A DNA stretch of 64,000 bases from Actinomycetota bacterium (lineage in GTDB: Bacteria > Actinomycetota > UBA4738 > HRBIN12), in the NCBI GenBank assembly GCA_040881665.1, contig JBBECT010000004.1:506303-570302 (forward strand), in the 5' to 3' direction. Made by a program: the position numbers and the translations under genes. This document shows, one piece after another, positions 1 through 7,333 of this stretch (within the stretch, counting starts at the first letter, position 1; each line of letters begins with the position of its first letter). The notes under the pieces are model-generated. The model made no database searches. It was given only the letters and a program-made list of their open reading frames with translations, and had not been told where the DNA came from.

Positions 1-2
1 CG

Positions 3-593
3 GCGGCGATGACGGCGATCATCGGCACCTCTGTCGGCGTGACCGGCGGCTACGCAGGCGGACGCACCGACGGGGTCTTGAACGCGGTGTCGAACTGGTT
101 CCTCGTGATCCCGTGGATCCCACTCGCGATCGCGCTCGCCTCGATCCTCGGCCCGACCCTGCTCAACGTGATCATCGTGATCGGGATCACTTCCTGGGCG
201 CCGACGGCTCGACTCGTCCGCGCGCAGACGTTGACCGTCAAGCAGAGCCTGTACGTCGAGCGGTCGCGCGCGATCGGTTCGCGCGAATCGGCGATCGTGC
301 TGCGGCACGTGCTGCCCAATCTGATGCCGGTCATCCTGGCGAACACGGTGCTCGCCGTCGCGCTCGCGATCCTGTCGGAGACCACCCTGGCGATCCTGGG
401 TCTCGGGGACGTGAACAACGTGTCGTGGGGAACGATCATCTACGAGGCGTTCGCCAACGGCGCGATCAGCACCGGCGCATGGTGGTGGCTCCTGCCACCG
501 GGACTGTGCATCGTGCTCGTCGTCCTCGCGTTCACGATGTGCGGATATGCGGTGGAGGAGATCCTCAACCCACGGCTCCGGGAGCGGAATTGA
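3..593 (+). CDS. ABC transporter permease, DppC/OppC type (5' truncated)
   Basis: Inner-membrane permease subunit of a dipeptide/oligopeptide-type ABC importer; its start lies left of the window and the frame is open from base 3. The visible 197 residues contain several hydrophobic segments and the cytoplasmic EAA loop that contacts the ATPase, seen as YVERSRAIGSRESAIVLRHV followed by LPN, which is typical of the DppC family. The stop overlaps the TTG start of the next gene, so the two are probably cotranscribed, although the next product is not a transport component. The substrate cannot be inferred, because the binding protein and ATPases are outside the window. Confidence 0.9.
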   Translation, partial: AAMTAIIGTSVGVTGGYAGGRTDGVLNAVSNWFLVIPWIPLAIALASILGPTLLNVIIVIGITSWAPTARLVRAQTLTVKQSLYVERSRAIGSRESAIVLRHVLPNLMPVILANTVLAVALAILSETTLAILGLGDVNNVSWGTIIYEAFANGAISTGAWWWLLPPGLCIVLVVLAFTMCGYAVEEILNPRLRERN

Positions 594-1402
594 CGGGCCG
601 CCTCGAGAGCGAGCTCGCCTTCGCGGGAGCGCTCGCCGATCTCGCCGCGTCGATCTCGCTGCCCCGTGCCGGGAGCGATCTCGATGTCCGCAACAAGGCC
701 GACGCGACGCCGGTCAGCGAGGTCGACATCGAGGTCGAGCGCGCACTGCGCCGGGCGGTGGCCGAGCGATACCCCGACGACGGGTTCGTCGGTGAGGAGG
801 ATGGCCTCGGGCCGGGAGGGCCCCGCGTCTGGACCGTCGATCCGATCGACGGGACCCGCAACTTCCTCGACGGGCTTCCGATGTGGGCCACGCTGATCGC
901 GCTCGTGATCGACGGACACCCGGTGCTCGGGCTCGTCGATGCGCCCGCCCTCAGCGAGCGCTACGCGGCGGTCGAGGGACGCGGCGCCACGCTCGACGGC
1001 GAGCCGATCCGGGCGTCGGATCGCGCGGCGCTCGGTGATGCGTTCGTGCTGCATTCCGGTGTCGAGGAGTGGCTCGGTGATGACCGCTGGTCCGGGTTCG
1101 CGCGGATCGCGTCGGCGAGTCGGCGAACCCGGGGGATCAGCGACGCGTGGGGCCACATGCTCGTGGCGCGCGGCTCTGCCGACGCCATGCTCGAGCACGA
1201 CCCGTGCGGCATATGGGACTGGGCGGCCGTCGCGGTCGTGCTCGGCGAGGCGGGTGGCCGGCTGACCACGCTCGACGGGTCGGCACTCCACGACGGGTGC
1301 GATCTCCTGAGCTCCAACGGGCGGCTGCACGCTGCGCTGCTCGGGGAGATCTCCGTCGGCGCGTCGGCCGAGGGCTCCGGCTCGCTGTCGCCGACGGCAT
1401 AG
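590..1402 (+). CDS. hisN: Inositol-monophosphatase family protein, probable histidinol-phosphatase
   Basis: 270-residue magnesium-dependent phosphatase of the inositol monophosphatase superfamily. Metal-binding signatures are visible: GEE at residues 68-70, the DPIDGT motif at 84-89 (within WTVDPIDGTRNF) and the C-terminal Asp of GIWDWAAV at residue 210. The stretch after DPIDGT (LPMWATLIAL) resembles actinobacterial HisN, which removes the phosphate of histidinol phosphate in histidine synthesis; general inositol-phosphatase activity remains possible. I chose the TTG at 590 because it overlaps the upstream stop (TTGA), has a GGAG nine bases upstream, and the residues before it are a shadow of the permease frame. 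Confidence 0.8.
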   Translation: MTGRLESELAFAGALADLAASISLPRAGSDLDVRNKADATPVSEVDIEVERALRRAVAERYPDDGFVGEEDGLGPGGPRVWTVDPIDGTRNFLDGLPMWATLIALVIDGHPVLGLVDAPALSERYAAVEGRGATLDGEPIRASDRAALGDAFVLHSGVEEWLGDDRWSGFARIASASRRTRGISDAWGHMLVARGSADAMLEHDPCGIWDWAAVAVVLGEAGGRLTTLDGSALHDGCDLLSSNGRLHAALLGEISVGASAEGSGSLSPTA

Positions 1403-1443
1403 GCCGTGCGAGACTGGCAGACGCTGGGCGATCGGAGGTCGAC

Positions 1444-1842
1444 ATGCTGGGATGGGTCGGCAACATCGAGCGGGAGACGCTCGACAACGAGACCTTCCGC
1501 ACCGTGCTGCACACGGGCGAGCATGCCCAACTCACGGTCATGCGGATCCCACCGGGGGAGGACATCGGGTGGGAACAGCATCCCGACCGTGACCAGTTCC
1601 TCAGGATCGAGCAGGGCAGCGCGCGCGCGGAGTTCGGAACGAGCGGCGATTCCGTCGACGAGACCCATGACGTCACCGAGGACTGGGCCGTGGTTGTTCC
1701 CGCGGGCGTTTGGCACAACATCGTCAACACGGGAACCGCTGATCTGAAGCTGTACTCGCTGTACTCGCCGCCCGAACATCCCGCGGGAACGGTGCACCGG
1801 ACGAAGGCGGATGCGGAGGCAGCCGAGCGCGACCACGACTAG
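1444..1842 (+). CDS. Single-domain cupin protein
   Basis: 132-residue protein predicted to form one cupin (double-stranded beta-helix) barrel. The N-terminal half carries the first cupin motif in GWEQHPDRDQFLRIEQGSAR (possible metal ligands His, Asp/Gln and Glu). The second motif appears as VVVPAGVWHNIVNTG with its conserved His. The C-terminus is charged. Its substrate is unknown; small cupins of this type are often annotated as sugar-epimerase-like or metal-binding stress proteins. The ATG is preceded by GGAGG at 1435-1439. It stands about 40 bases after the phosphatase and may belong to the same transcript. Confidence 0.75.
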   Translation: MLGWVGNIERETLDNETFRTVLHTGEHAQLTVMRIPPGEDIGWEQHPDRDQFLRIEQGSARAEFGTSGDSVDETHDVTEDWAVVVPAGVWHNIVNTGTADLKLYSLYSPPEHPAGTVHRTKADAEAAERDHD

Positions 1843-1872
1843 GATGGCGCATCCGATCGAGAGGAGCGATCT

Positions 1873-2136
1873 GTGCTGATCCTGTACATCGTCGTGCTCG
1901 GGCTTGCCGCGGGGTGGCTCGCGAACCTGATCCTGGGCGGCGGCAGTCGTCCGTCGAGTTGGGGAGAGCTGCTGGCTGCAGGTCTGATCGGATCGTTCGT
2001 CGGAGGTCTCCTCGCGAGTCTGATCGCGGGCGACGGGCTCGAGGTCCGTGCGACCGGGTTGATCGGTTCGGTCGTCGGCGCGGTGATCGTCCTCGTGATC
2101 TGGCGCGGTGTTCGTTCGGGGCGCAGCGCGAGTTGA
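1873..2136 (+). CDS. GlsB/YeaQ/YmgE-family small membrane protein
   Basis: 87-residue protein with three hydrophobic helices (about residues 2-22, 34-52 and 60-80) separated by glycine-rich turns. This is the layout of the transglycosylase-associated (GlsB/YeaQ) family of small stress-linked membrane proteins, whose molecular function is not established. Translation begins at GTG 1873, with a clear GAGGAG at 1861-1866. It ends one base before the stop of the convergent cupredoxin gene. Confidence 0.75.
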   Translation: MLILYIVVLGLAAGWLANLILGGGSRPSSWGELLAAGLIGSFVGGLLASLIAGDGLEVRATGLIGSVVGAVIVLVIWRGVRSGRSAS

Positions 2137-2137
2137 G

Positions 2138-2776
2138 CTATCGGCGAACCCGGATCGCGGCGACGTCGGACCAGTCCGCGGTCGCCTCGAGGCTCGGGCG
2201 AGAGAGCCTCGACCGGAACCGGTAGGTCCCCGACGTCGTGGGCTTGAACCGGCTCCCGGTGCCGGCGGCGGCGCGTTTCCAAACCTTCCATGCGCGACCC
2301 GGACGCTTGACCTGGACGATCGAGACATAGCCGTCGTCGGGGGGTGCGCTCGCCCACGTGACGTCGAAAGGACGGCTCGCCGTTCCGTCGCGCGGTCCGG
2401 CGCGGAGCGGAACCTTCACCCGTCCGAGCATGTCGACGTGCAGCGTGCAGATCACCGGGTAGATCGATGCGGCCCGGAACGCGAACATGTAGCTCGGCTG
2501 TCCCGGGTCGACGAGACCGGAGTCGAACAGGTCCATGCCCGTCCCGTCGGTCGCGGTGTGTGTCTGATCGCCGGCCGGATCCCACGACACGGTTCCGCCC
2601 TGGGCCACCTTGACGGTCGAGGGGTAGAAGTAGTCGTCATCCATGTCGACGTGCCTGGCCCCGTCCCCGCCGTTCCCGCCGCCCGCGGCGGCGAGGTTCG
2701 GGAGGGCGAGAAGGAGGACCATGACGAGGAGCTGCAGGCTGCGCCGACGCATGTTCGGTCTATCGGCAGGGCTCAC
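2138..2776 (-). CDS. Secreted cupredoxin-like protein with C-terminal beta domain
   Basis: 212 residues. An N-terminal signal sequence (hydrophobic about residues 13-30, ending ALPNLAAA) precedes a plastocyanin-like domain. The likely type 1 copper ligands are His73 (DQTHT), Cys110, His113 and Met116 (CTLHVDM). From about residue 125 a fibronectin-III-like beta domain follows. It is probably an extracytoplasmic copper protein or electron carrier; the partner is unknown. The GTG start overlaps the TGA of the upstream cyclase homologue (GTGA), so translation is probably coupled. It is the last gene of a four-gene minus-strand operon. An internal ATG at 2752 is an alternative start. Confidence 0.8.
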   Translation of the reverse strand: MSPADRPNMRRRSLQLLVMVLLLALPNLAAAGGGNGGDGARHVDMDDDYFYPSTVKVAQGGTVSWDPAGDQTHTATDGTGMDLFDSGLVDPGQPSYMFAFRAASIYPVICTLHVDMLGRVKVPLRAGPRDGTASRPFDVTWASAPPDDGYVSIVQVKRPGRAWKVWKRAAAGTGSRFKPTTSGTYRFRSRLSRPSLEATADWSDVAAIRVRR

Positions 2777-3582
2777 CCACCCGCTTGATCGGGTGAGGAC
2801 CCACCTGCACCGTCGGTGTCGGATTCCCCGCGGTGGTCGAACGTCAGCGCGTAGACCTCCTGGCCCTTGGGGTATTCCTTGGTCGGGCGGTACTCGCGCG
2901 TAGCCTGCACGCCCAGCCGCTCGTAGATGCCGTCCTGTTCCTCACGCACGCGTTCGCCGAGGAACACGTTCGCGATGATCTCGCCGGGGAGCTCGGCCGC
3001 TGTCACCATCCGCACCGCCCCGACCACCGGGGGGCCGACCACGGTCAGCTCGCCACCGATCTGGACGAGGTAGCCGGGACCAGCATCCAGACCCATCGAG
3101 AGTCCCGCGCCATGCGGCAGGTTCCGCGAGTTGCTGCGGAAGTCCTCGAGGACGCGCCGGTGGAAGAAGTCGACCAAGGTGTGCGCGGTGTGCACGAGGT
3201 TCCCCGCCGCCTGGACGAAGCGCTCGTCGTACACGTCCTCGGGACCCGACCGCACGATCCAGTATGCGAGGAACCCGTCGCCGGTGAACTTGTCGAACCA
3301 GCCACCGGGGGCTCGGATCCCGCGCCGAACCGCGGTCACGAACTTGTCCATGATGAAGGCGAACTTCTCGAACCGGATCGCTTCCTTCATCAGCATCGTC
3401 GAGCTTCGGATGTCGGCAGCCATCACGAACATCTGGAGCGGCCGTCCTTCGACGATCGCGTCCAGCAGGTCGTCCTTGTCGAAGCCTCTCTCCCAGCCGG
3501 CGGGCGCATGCGCCTCCAGGAGCTGTGCGATCCGAGCTCGCTCCTCGTTTCCCTCCTGTGTCGTCGGCGTGGGCTCGCTCAG
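2773..3582 (-). CDS. Class III adenylate/guanylate cyclase homologue, probable CTG start
   Basis: About 269 residues. The C-terminal catalytic-type domain shows the first metal Asp at residue 57 (MAADIRSST), the substrate-selecting Lys at 98 and the second metal Asp at 102 (FDKFTGDG). The transition-state Asn appears to be replaced by Val, since the segment reads PVVGAVRM instead of V-N-x-A-x-R; the Arg is kept. Activity is therefore uncertain. No ATG, GTG or TTG exists upstream of the metal-binding core except ATG 3432, which would cut off the first 50 residues. A CTG at 3582 has a strong AGGAAGGG about nine bases before it. It lies 30 bases after the hydrolase gene and is coupled to the cupredoxin gene. 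Confidence 0.65.
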   Translation of the reverse strand: MSEPTPTTQEGNEERARIAQLLEAHAPAGWERGFDKDDLLDAIVEGRPLQMFVMAADIRSSTMLMKEAIRFEKFAFIMDKFVTAVRRGIRAPGGWFDKFTGDGFLAYWIVRSGPEDVYDERFVQAAGNLVHTAHTLVDFFHRRVLEDFRSNSRNLPHGAGLSMGLDAGPGYLVQIGGELTVVGPPVVGAVRMVTAAELPGEIIANVFLGERVREEQDGIYERLGVQATREYRPTKEYPKGQEVYALTFDHRGESDTDGAGGSSPDQAGG

Positions 3583-3612
3583 CTGGACGTCCCTTCCTGG
3601 CTCGACCGGTGC

Positions 3613-4389
3613 TCAACCGGCGAAGAGCTCCCGAAGCGCCGGGACGAGGATCGCCGGATCGACATCGTGTCCCTGTCCTTCGAGGATCTTGGTGCGACCG
3701 TCGGGCAGGGCCGCCGCGAGCGCCTGGGCGGTCTCGCGCATCCAAGGGAAGTCCGCCCCGCCGGCGACCACGAGGGTCGGAGCCTTGACGGAGGCCGCGC
3801 GATCGATCGGCAGCGAGTAGTCGCCCATGACGGTCGCGTCGTAGGCGAGCGTGTGTGCGAGCGCTTCCTGGGCCGGCCACCACGGCTCCGAGCGGGCCTG
3901 GGCGGCGAACTCGGCGGGCATGCCCACCACCGTCGTCATGAAGTACTCGACCGCGTCGCCGCGACGACCCTCCGCGATCATCGTGTCGTACTGCGCGACC
4001 TGATCCGAGGGAGGGCGATCGTTCTCATCCAGGATGTAGGGGGGCTCCCACAGGGCCAGTTTCATGACGGGGAGGTCGGTCGCGGCCGCCTCGAGCGCAA
4101 GCGCCGCACCGGAGGACGTCCCGAACAGGAACGCCGAGCCTCCGGCGTCGCCGATCAGTGCATCGATGTCCTCGATCTCACGCTCCACCGCGTACGGCGG
4201 CGTGTCGCCGCTGTCGCCCCGGCCGCGACGGTCGTAGTTGAACACCGTGAAGTCCGAGCTCAGGAGCGCCGCGAGCCCGCCGTTCGCCATGCGATCGGTC
4301 GATCCACCGCACACGAGGATCACCGGTGGACCGTCGCCGATCCGGTCGAACGCGATCGTCGTGCGGTCCTTCGACGTGACCTTGTTCAT
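3613..4389 (-). CDS. Alpha/beta hydrolase
   Basis: 258-residue alpha/beta-hydrolase fold protein. The nucleophile elbow is GTSSGAA (Ser near residue 95), the oxyanion region is VILVCGGS near the N-terminus, the strand-6 YDRRGRGDS segment is typical of the family, and the catalytic His is in GQGHDVD near the C-terminus. No signal peptide is present, so it is cytoplasmic. The substrate is unknown; esterase or epoxide-hydrolase-like roles are possible. The ATG is preceded by AAAGGGGAT. It lies between the SRPBCC and cyclase-like genes with gaps of about 30 bases, consistent with one operon. Confidence 0.85.
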   Translation of the reverse strand: MNKVTSKDRTTIAFDRIGDGPPVILVCGGSTDRMANGGLAALLSSDFTVFNYDRRGRGDSGDTPPYAVEREIEDIDALIGDAGGSAFLFGTSSGAALALEAAATDLPVMKLALWEPPYILDENDRPPSDQVAQYDTMIAEGRRGDAVEYFMTTVVGMPAEFAAQARSEPWWPAQEALAHTLAYDATVMGDYSLPIDRAASVKAPTLVVAGGADFPWMRETAQALAAALPDGRTKILEGQGHDVDPAILVPALRELFAG

Positions 4390-4425
4390 CGAGATCCCCT
4401 TTCACTCGTGATGTGGGGTGGCCGC

Positions 4426-5172
4426 TCAGCCGAAGAGCCGATCGAGCCAGATCCGCCAGGTCTTTTCGGTCTGCTGTTGGTCGATGTCGGCGGAGAAGAT
4501 GTGGTGGCCCACCATCGACGAGCCGTCGAACGATGCGATGAACCGGTATAGCCCGTCGTCGGTCCGCACGCCGAGGAAGCTCGGCGACACGTAGTCCACG
4601 ACGCCCTCCAGCGGCGGAAGGCCTTCGGGGGCGAGATGGACCTCCTCGTCGACGACCACCGGACCGGAGAGCCCGAGACCGCGCCGGAACACGGTCCAGG
4701 TCTCGTCCGGGTCGGGTATCTGAGGGCCGACGACGTCGATCGGCGTGGCGGTTCGTCCCACGAAGTAGGTCAGGTACTGGGCCAGCTTGTGCAGGTACAT
4801 CGGGTCGCCCTCACCCATCGCCTCATACTCGGCCTCCCAGTGGTCGCCACCGATGAAGCCCGAGTGCAGCCACCGGATCGTAGTGCCACCCTCCGCGCGC
4901 GGTTCGACGCGGTAGTCGAACGAGTGGAAGGAGCCGTCCTGCCCCTCGTCGCTGCGGGTCGCGAACCGGGTGGGTGGGTCCCAGGCGGTGACGGTCGTCT
5001 CCAGCGTCCAGCCGGGGAAGGAGGTCCGGGCCGTTCCACCCTCACGGGGTTCGACCTCGTTCCGTCCCATGAACCAGGAATCGATCTCCGGACCCGTGGT
5101 GATCGCGTCCCATGCCTGTTCCGGGGTAGCAGGGACCTCGATCTGCTTGTCGATCTCGAACGGGTGGCCCAT
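4426..5172 (-). CDS. SRPBCC (AHSA1/START-like) domain protein
   Basis: 248 residues. Residues 1 to about 145 form an AHSA1-type SRPBCC lipid/ligand-binding fold (opening IDKQIEVPATPEQAWDAITT, then WFMG and the later WLHSGF). The C-terminal 100 residues look like a second beta-rich domain without a clear family. Such proteins bind hydrophobic ligands or act as polyketide/aromatic handling factors; the ligand here is unknown. AGGAAGGAA precedes the ATG. It is the first gene of the minus-strand operon SRPBCC, hydrolase, cyclase homologue, cupredoxin. Confidence 0.8.
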   Translation of the reverse strand: MGHPFEIDKQIEVPATPEQAWDAITTGPEIDSWFMGRNEVEPREGGTARTSFPGWTLETTVTAWDPPTRFATRSDEGQDGSFHSFDYRVEPRAEGGTTIRWLHSGFIGGDHWEAEYEAMGEGDPMYLHKLAQYLTYFVGRTATPIDVVGPQIPDPDETWTVFRRGLGLSGPVVVDEEVHLAPEGLPPLEGVVDYVSPSFLGVRTDDGLYRFIASFDGSSMVGHHIFSADIDQQQTEKTWRIWLDRLFG

Positions 5173-5334
5173 CTCACGGTTCCTTCCTATCGCCGTCGCG
5201 ACCGTGGTACCTGTTCCGACCCCGCCCGGCCGGAGAACTCATCGTCCGCCGCGGTTGCCTGGATCCCGAGCCGCGGTGCTCCGCTGACGGTACCCAGCTC
5301 TCTGCGGACCGTCGAATGCCGTCGGGGCCCGTTA

Positions 5335-5340
5335 GACTCG
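5335..5340 (+). promoter_or_regulatory. -10 box (TAGACT) upstream of tRNA-Arg
   Basis: TAGACT, the same hexamer found next to the other tRNA genes in the window. Transcription would begin near 5347, at the foot of the leader hairpin at 5347-5389. No good -35 box is visible. Confidence 0.5.
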
Positions 5341-5346
5341 AACGCG

Positions 5347-5389
5347 TGCCTGCGGACCTCACGCATGTGTTGGAACAAAACCGCAGGCA
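5347..5389 (+). other. Leader hairpin before tRNA-Arg
   Basis: A perfect 9-bp inverted repeat, TGCCTGCGG at 5347-5355 and CCGCAGGCA at 5381-5389, encloses a 25-base AT-richer loop. It ends three bases before the mature tRNA 5' end. In the precursor it would stack against the acceptor stem, so it may steer RNase P processing, or be a protein or antitermination site. Function is not known. Confidence 0.5.
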
Positions 5390-5392
5390 GAT

Positions 5393-5470
<78 letters not shown>

Positions 5471-5549
5471 GAGCCTCCCAGCGCCGTAGCTCGACTGTGC
5501 ATCCCTCGGGCCATAGGATTCGCCCCCAACGACATCCACGGGAGGACGC

Positions 5550-6377
5550 GTGCGCGCTCGCAGGCAAACGACGACGGGGCACATGGTCGGTGTCATCCTC
5601 GCGCTCGCGGCGGCGATCTCCGCGTGCACGGGTGGTGGCGACGATCCCACCCCCTCGCCCGGCACACCCGTGGACTCGCCCGTCCCCACCACGCTCGGCC
5701 GGCCCGGCGACGTGCGCGCCGACACCCGGGGGTGGAACGGGGACCCGAAGTCGTGGGAGGTCCGGTTGCGATGGCGCGCTCCGGAGGGCGAGGTCGACGG
5801 CTATCGCGTGCTGCGCGACGGTCGTGAGATCGGCACCACACGCGAGGCCTCGTTCACCGACCGTGACGTGACGCCCGCCACGCCGTACTCCTACGGGGTG
5901 ATCGCGGTCGGGGCGGACGAGGTGGAATCCGCGGAAGCGCGCAGCCGGGTCCGTACGCGGTCCTTGCCCACCGCCGATGCACGGCTCGAAGGACGGTTCG
6001 CGATCCGTTTGAAGGCCGCTTCGAGTTCGGTCGGGGCGAACAACGCCGCGATGCTGTTCATGTTCGATCCTGCATGCAGCTCCGGCCCGTGCCCGACACG
6101 GATGACCGTTCGCCGGCGTACCGCCTCGGGAACCCTGAGCGTCTCTGGTGACCGGTACTCGGGCACCGCATCGGGAACGTTCCTGATCCTCGACTGCCGC
6201 GGCGGTTCCGTGACGGAATCGCTCGACGTCGCGCTCGAGATCACGCGCGCCGCGCCCATCCGCGACGAGTGGCGAGCCACGAGGATCTCCGGATCGATCG
6301 ACGAGGACGCCCCCGCGGTCTCCGGGTGTCTGTCCGGATCGACCGACTGGTCGTTCACGGGCGTCGTGCAGTCGTGA
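5550..6377 (+). CDS. Fibronectin-III lipoprotein
   Basis: 275 residues. A signal sequence ends in a lipobox-like ISAC (Cys at about residue 26), suggesting a lipoprotein anchored outside the membrane. A Thr/Pro/Gly-rich spacer, a fibronectin type III domain (about residues 50-140; conserved WEVRLRW, GYRVLRDG and PYSYGVIAV) and a C-terminal beta domain with paired Cys follow. The C-terminal domain, including the string DEWRAT, is shared with the next gene, so the two are paralogues. Function unknown; probably cell-surface. GTG start at 5550 after GGGAGGA; it shares GTGA with the next gene. Confidence 0.7.
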   Translation: MRARRQTTTGHMVGVILALAAAISACTGGGDDPTPSPGTPVDSPVPTTLGRPGDVRADTRGWNGDPKSWEVRLRWRAPEGEVDGYRVLRDGREIGTTREASFTDRDVTPATPYSYGVIAVGADEVESAEARSRVRTRSLPTADARLEGRFAIRLKAASSSVGANNAAMLFMFDPACSSGPCPTRMTVRRRTASGTLSVSGDRYSGTASGTFLILDCRGGSVTESLDVALEITRAAPIRDEWRATRISGSIDEDAPAVSGCLSGSTDWSFTGVVQS

Positions 6378-7288
6378 GTTCGACGCCGCAACCGCCGGCC
6401 GACGCGAGCCTCCCTCCCGCGCCGCCGGGCAACGAACCCACGACCCCGGGCCCTCCTCAGGGTCGAGCGGCGCTTGTCGTGGTCGGGGCGGTGCTCGGCG
6501 CCGCGGCGGTGGGCGTCGTCGTGCTCCTGCTCGCCGGAGGGAACGAGGACCCCGTGGCCGCACCGCTCGGACCGCCGCGATCGCTCACCGCGGAGGGCGC
6601 GAAGTGCTTGCCGCCCGAGTGCGACGCTGTCTCGGCGAAGGTCGAGCTCGCGTGGGCGGCTCCACTCGAGGGTGTAGCGAGCGAGTATCGGGTCGCCCGC
6701 GGGGAGGAGGACCTGCTGAGGGACGATCCTGCCGAGACAGCGCACGTCGACACGAACCTCCCTCCCGGCGGCAGCCTCGTGTACACGGTTCGCGCGATCG
6801 GAGCGGCGGGGCAAGCCGGACCGCCGGCGGAGGTCGAGGTGGTCACGCCGAGGTTGTCGTTGCGGGACGCCTCGGTTCAGGGGACCTACGACGTGACGTT
6901 GACGGTGACGCGCTCCACCGGGCTCGCGCGCTTCCTCGGGATCAAGGACCCGCTCCCGGGGCGACGCGAACAGGTCCGGTGGCCGCTCCACCACGATTGC
7001 AGCGGGGGCGTGGGCCGATGCGAGATCTCGTTGTTCCCCCCGGACGTGCTCCGCCAGCACGGAACCACCTACGAGGGAACGACCCGCAGCGAGGCGAACT
7101 GCACCCGCGGGACCACCGCCCAGGCCACCGAGGAGATCCGCCTCCGGGTGACCCAGGCCGCGACGCACCGCGGAGAGTGGCGGGCGACCGCTTTCACCGG
7201 CGAGATCCAGGTCCACTTCGACTGCGGTGGGTTCGGACCCGCCTCGAGCGGGGCCGCCGACGTGCTCGGTCGCCTCCCCCGGCGCTAG
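6374..7288 (+). CDS. Membrane-anchored fibronectin-III protein, paralogue of preceding gene
   Basis: 304 residues. A Pro-rich cytoplasmic tail of about 33 residues leads into one membrane helix (about 36-56, VVVGAVLGAAAVGVVVLLLA). An extracytoplasmic fibronectin-III domain and a Cys-containing C-terminal domain follow; the latter ends with GEWRATAFTGEI, like the preceding gene. The GTG at 6374 overlaps the upstream TGA (GTGA), so the pair is translationally coupled. The two differ mainly in anchoring: lipid versus transmembrane helix. Function is unknown; a surface complex of the two is an inference. Confidence 0.7.
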   Translation: MSSTPQPPADASLPPAPPGNEPTTPGPPQGRAALVVVGAVLGAAAVGVVVLLLAGGNEDPVAAPLGPPRSLTAEGAKCLPPECDAVSAKVELAWAAPLEGVASEYRVARGEEDLLRDDPAETAHVDTNLPPGGSLVYTVRAIGAAGQAGPPAEVEVVTPRLSLRDASVQGTYDVTLTVTRSTGLARFLGIKDPLPGRREQVRWPLHHDCSGGVGRCEISLFPPDVLRQHGTTYEGTTRSEANCTRGTTAQATEEIRLRVTQAATHRGEWRATAFTGEIQVHFDCGGFGPASSGAADVLGRLPRR

Positions 7289-7333
7289 GCCTCGCCGGTC
7301 AAGGGAGTCCGCCTGGAGCCGTAGACTGGCCCG

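Noticed and set aside
2773-3432. ATG 3432 as start of the cyclase homologue.
   Set aside because: It would start six residues before the first metal Asp and has no ribosome site; the CTG at 3582 with AGGAAGGG fits better.
3582-3615. The hydrolase and cyclase homologue are in the same frame, separated by a TGA with no other stop between, and SelB is in the window; a selenocysteine readthrough fusion was considered.
   Set aside because: The hydrolase ends naturally at this TGA, the cyclase has its own strong ribosome site, and neither family uses selenocysteine.
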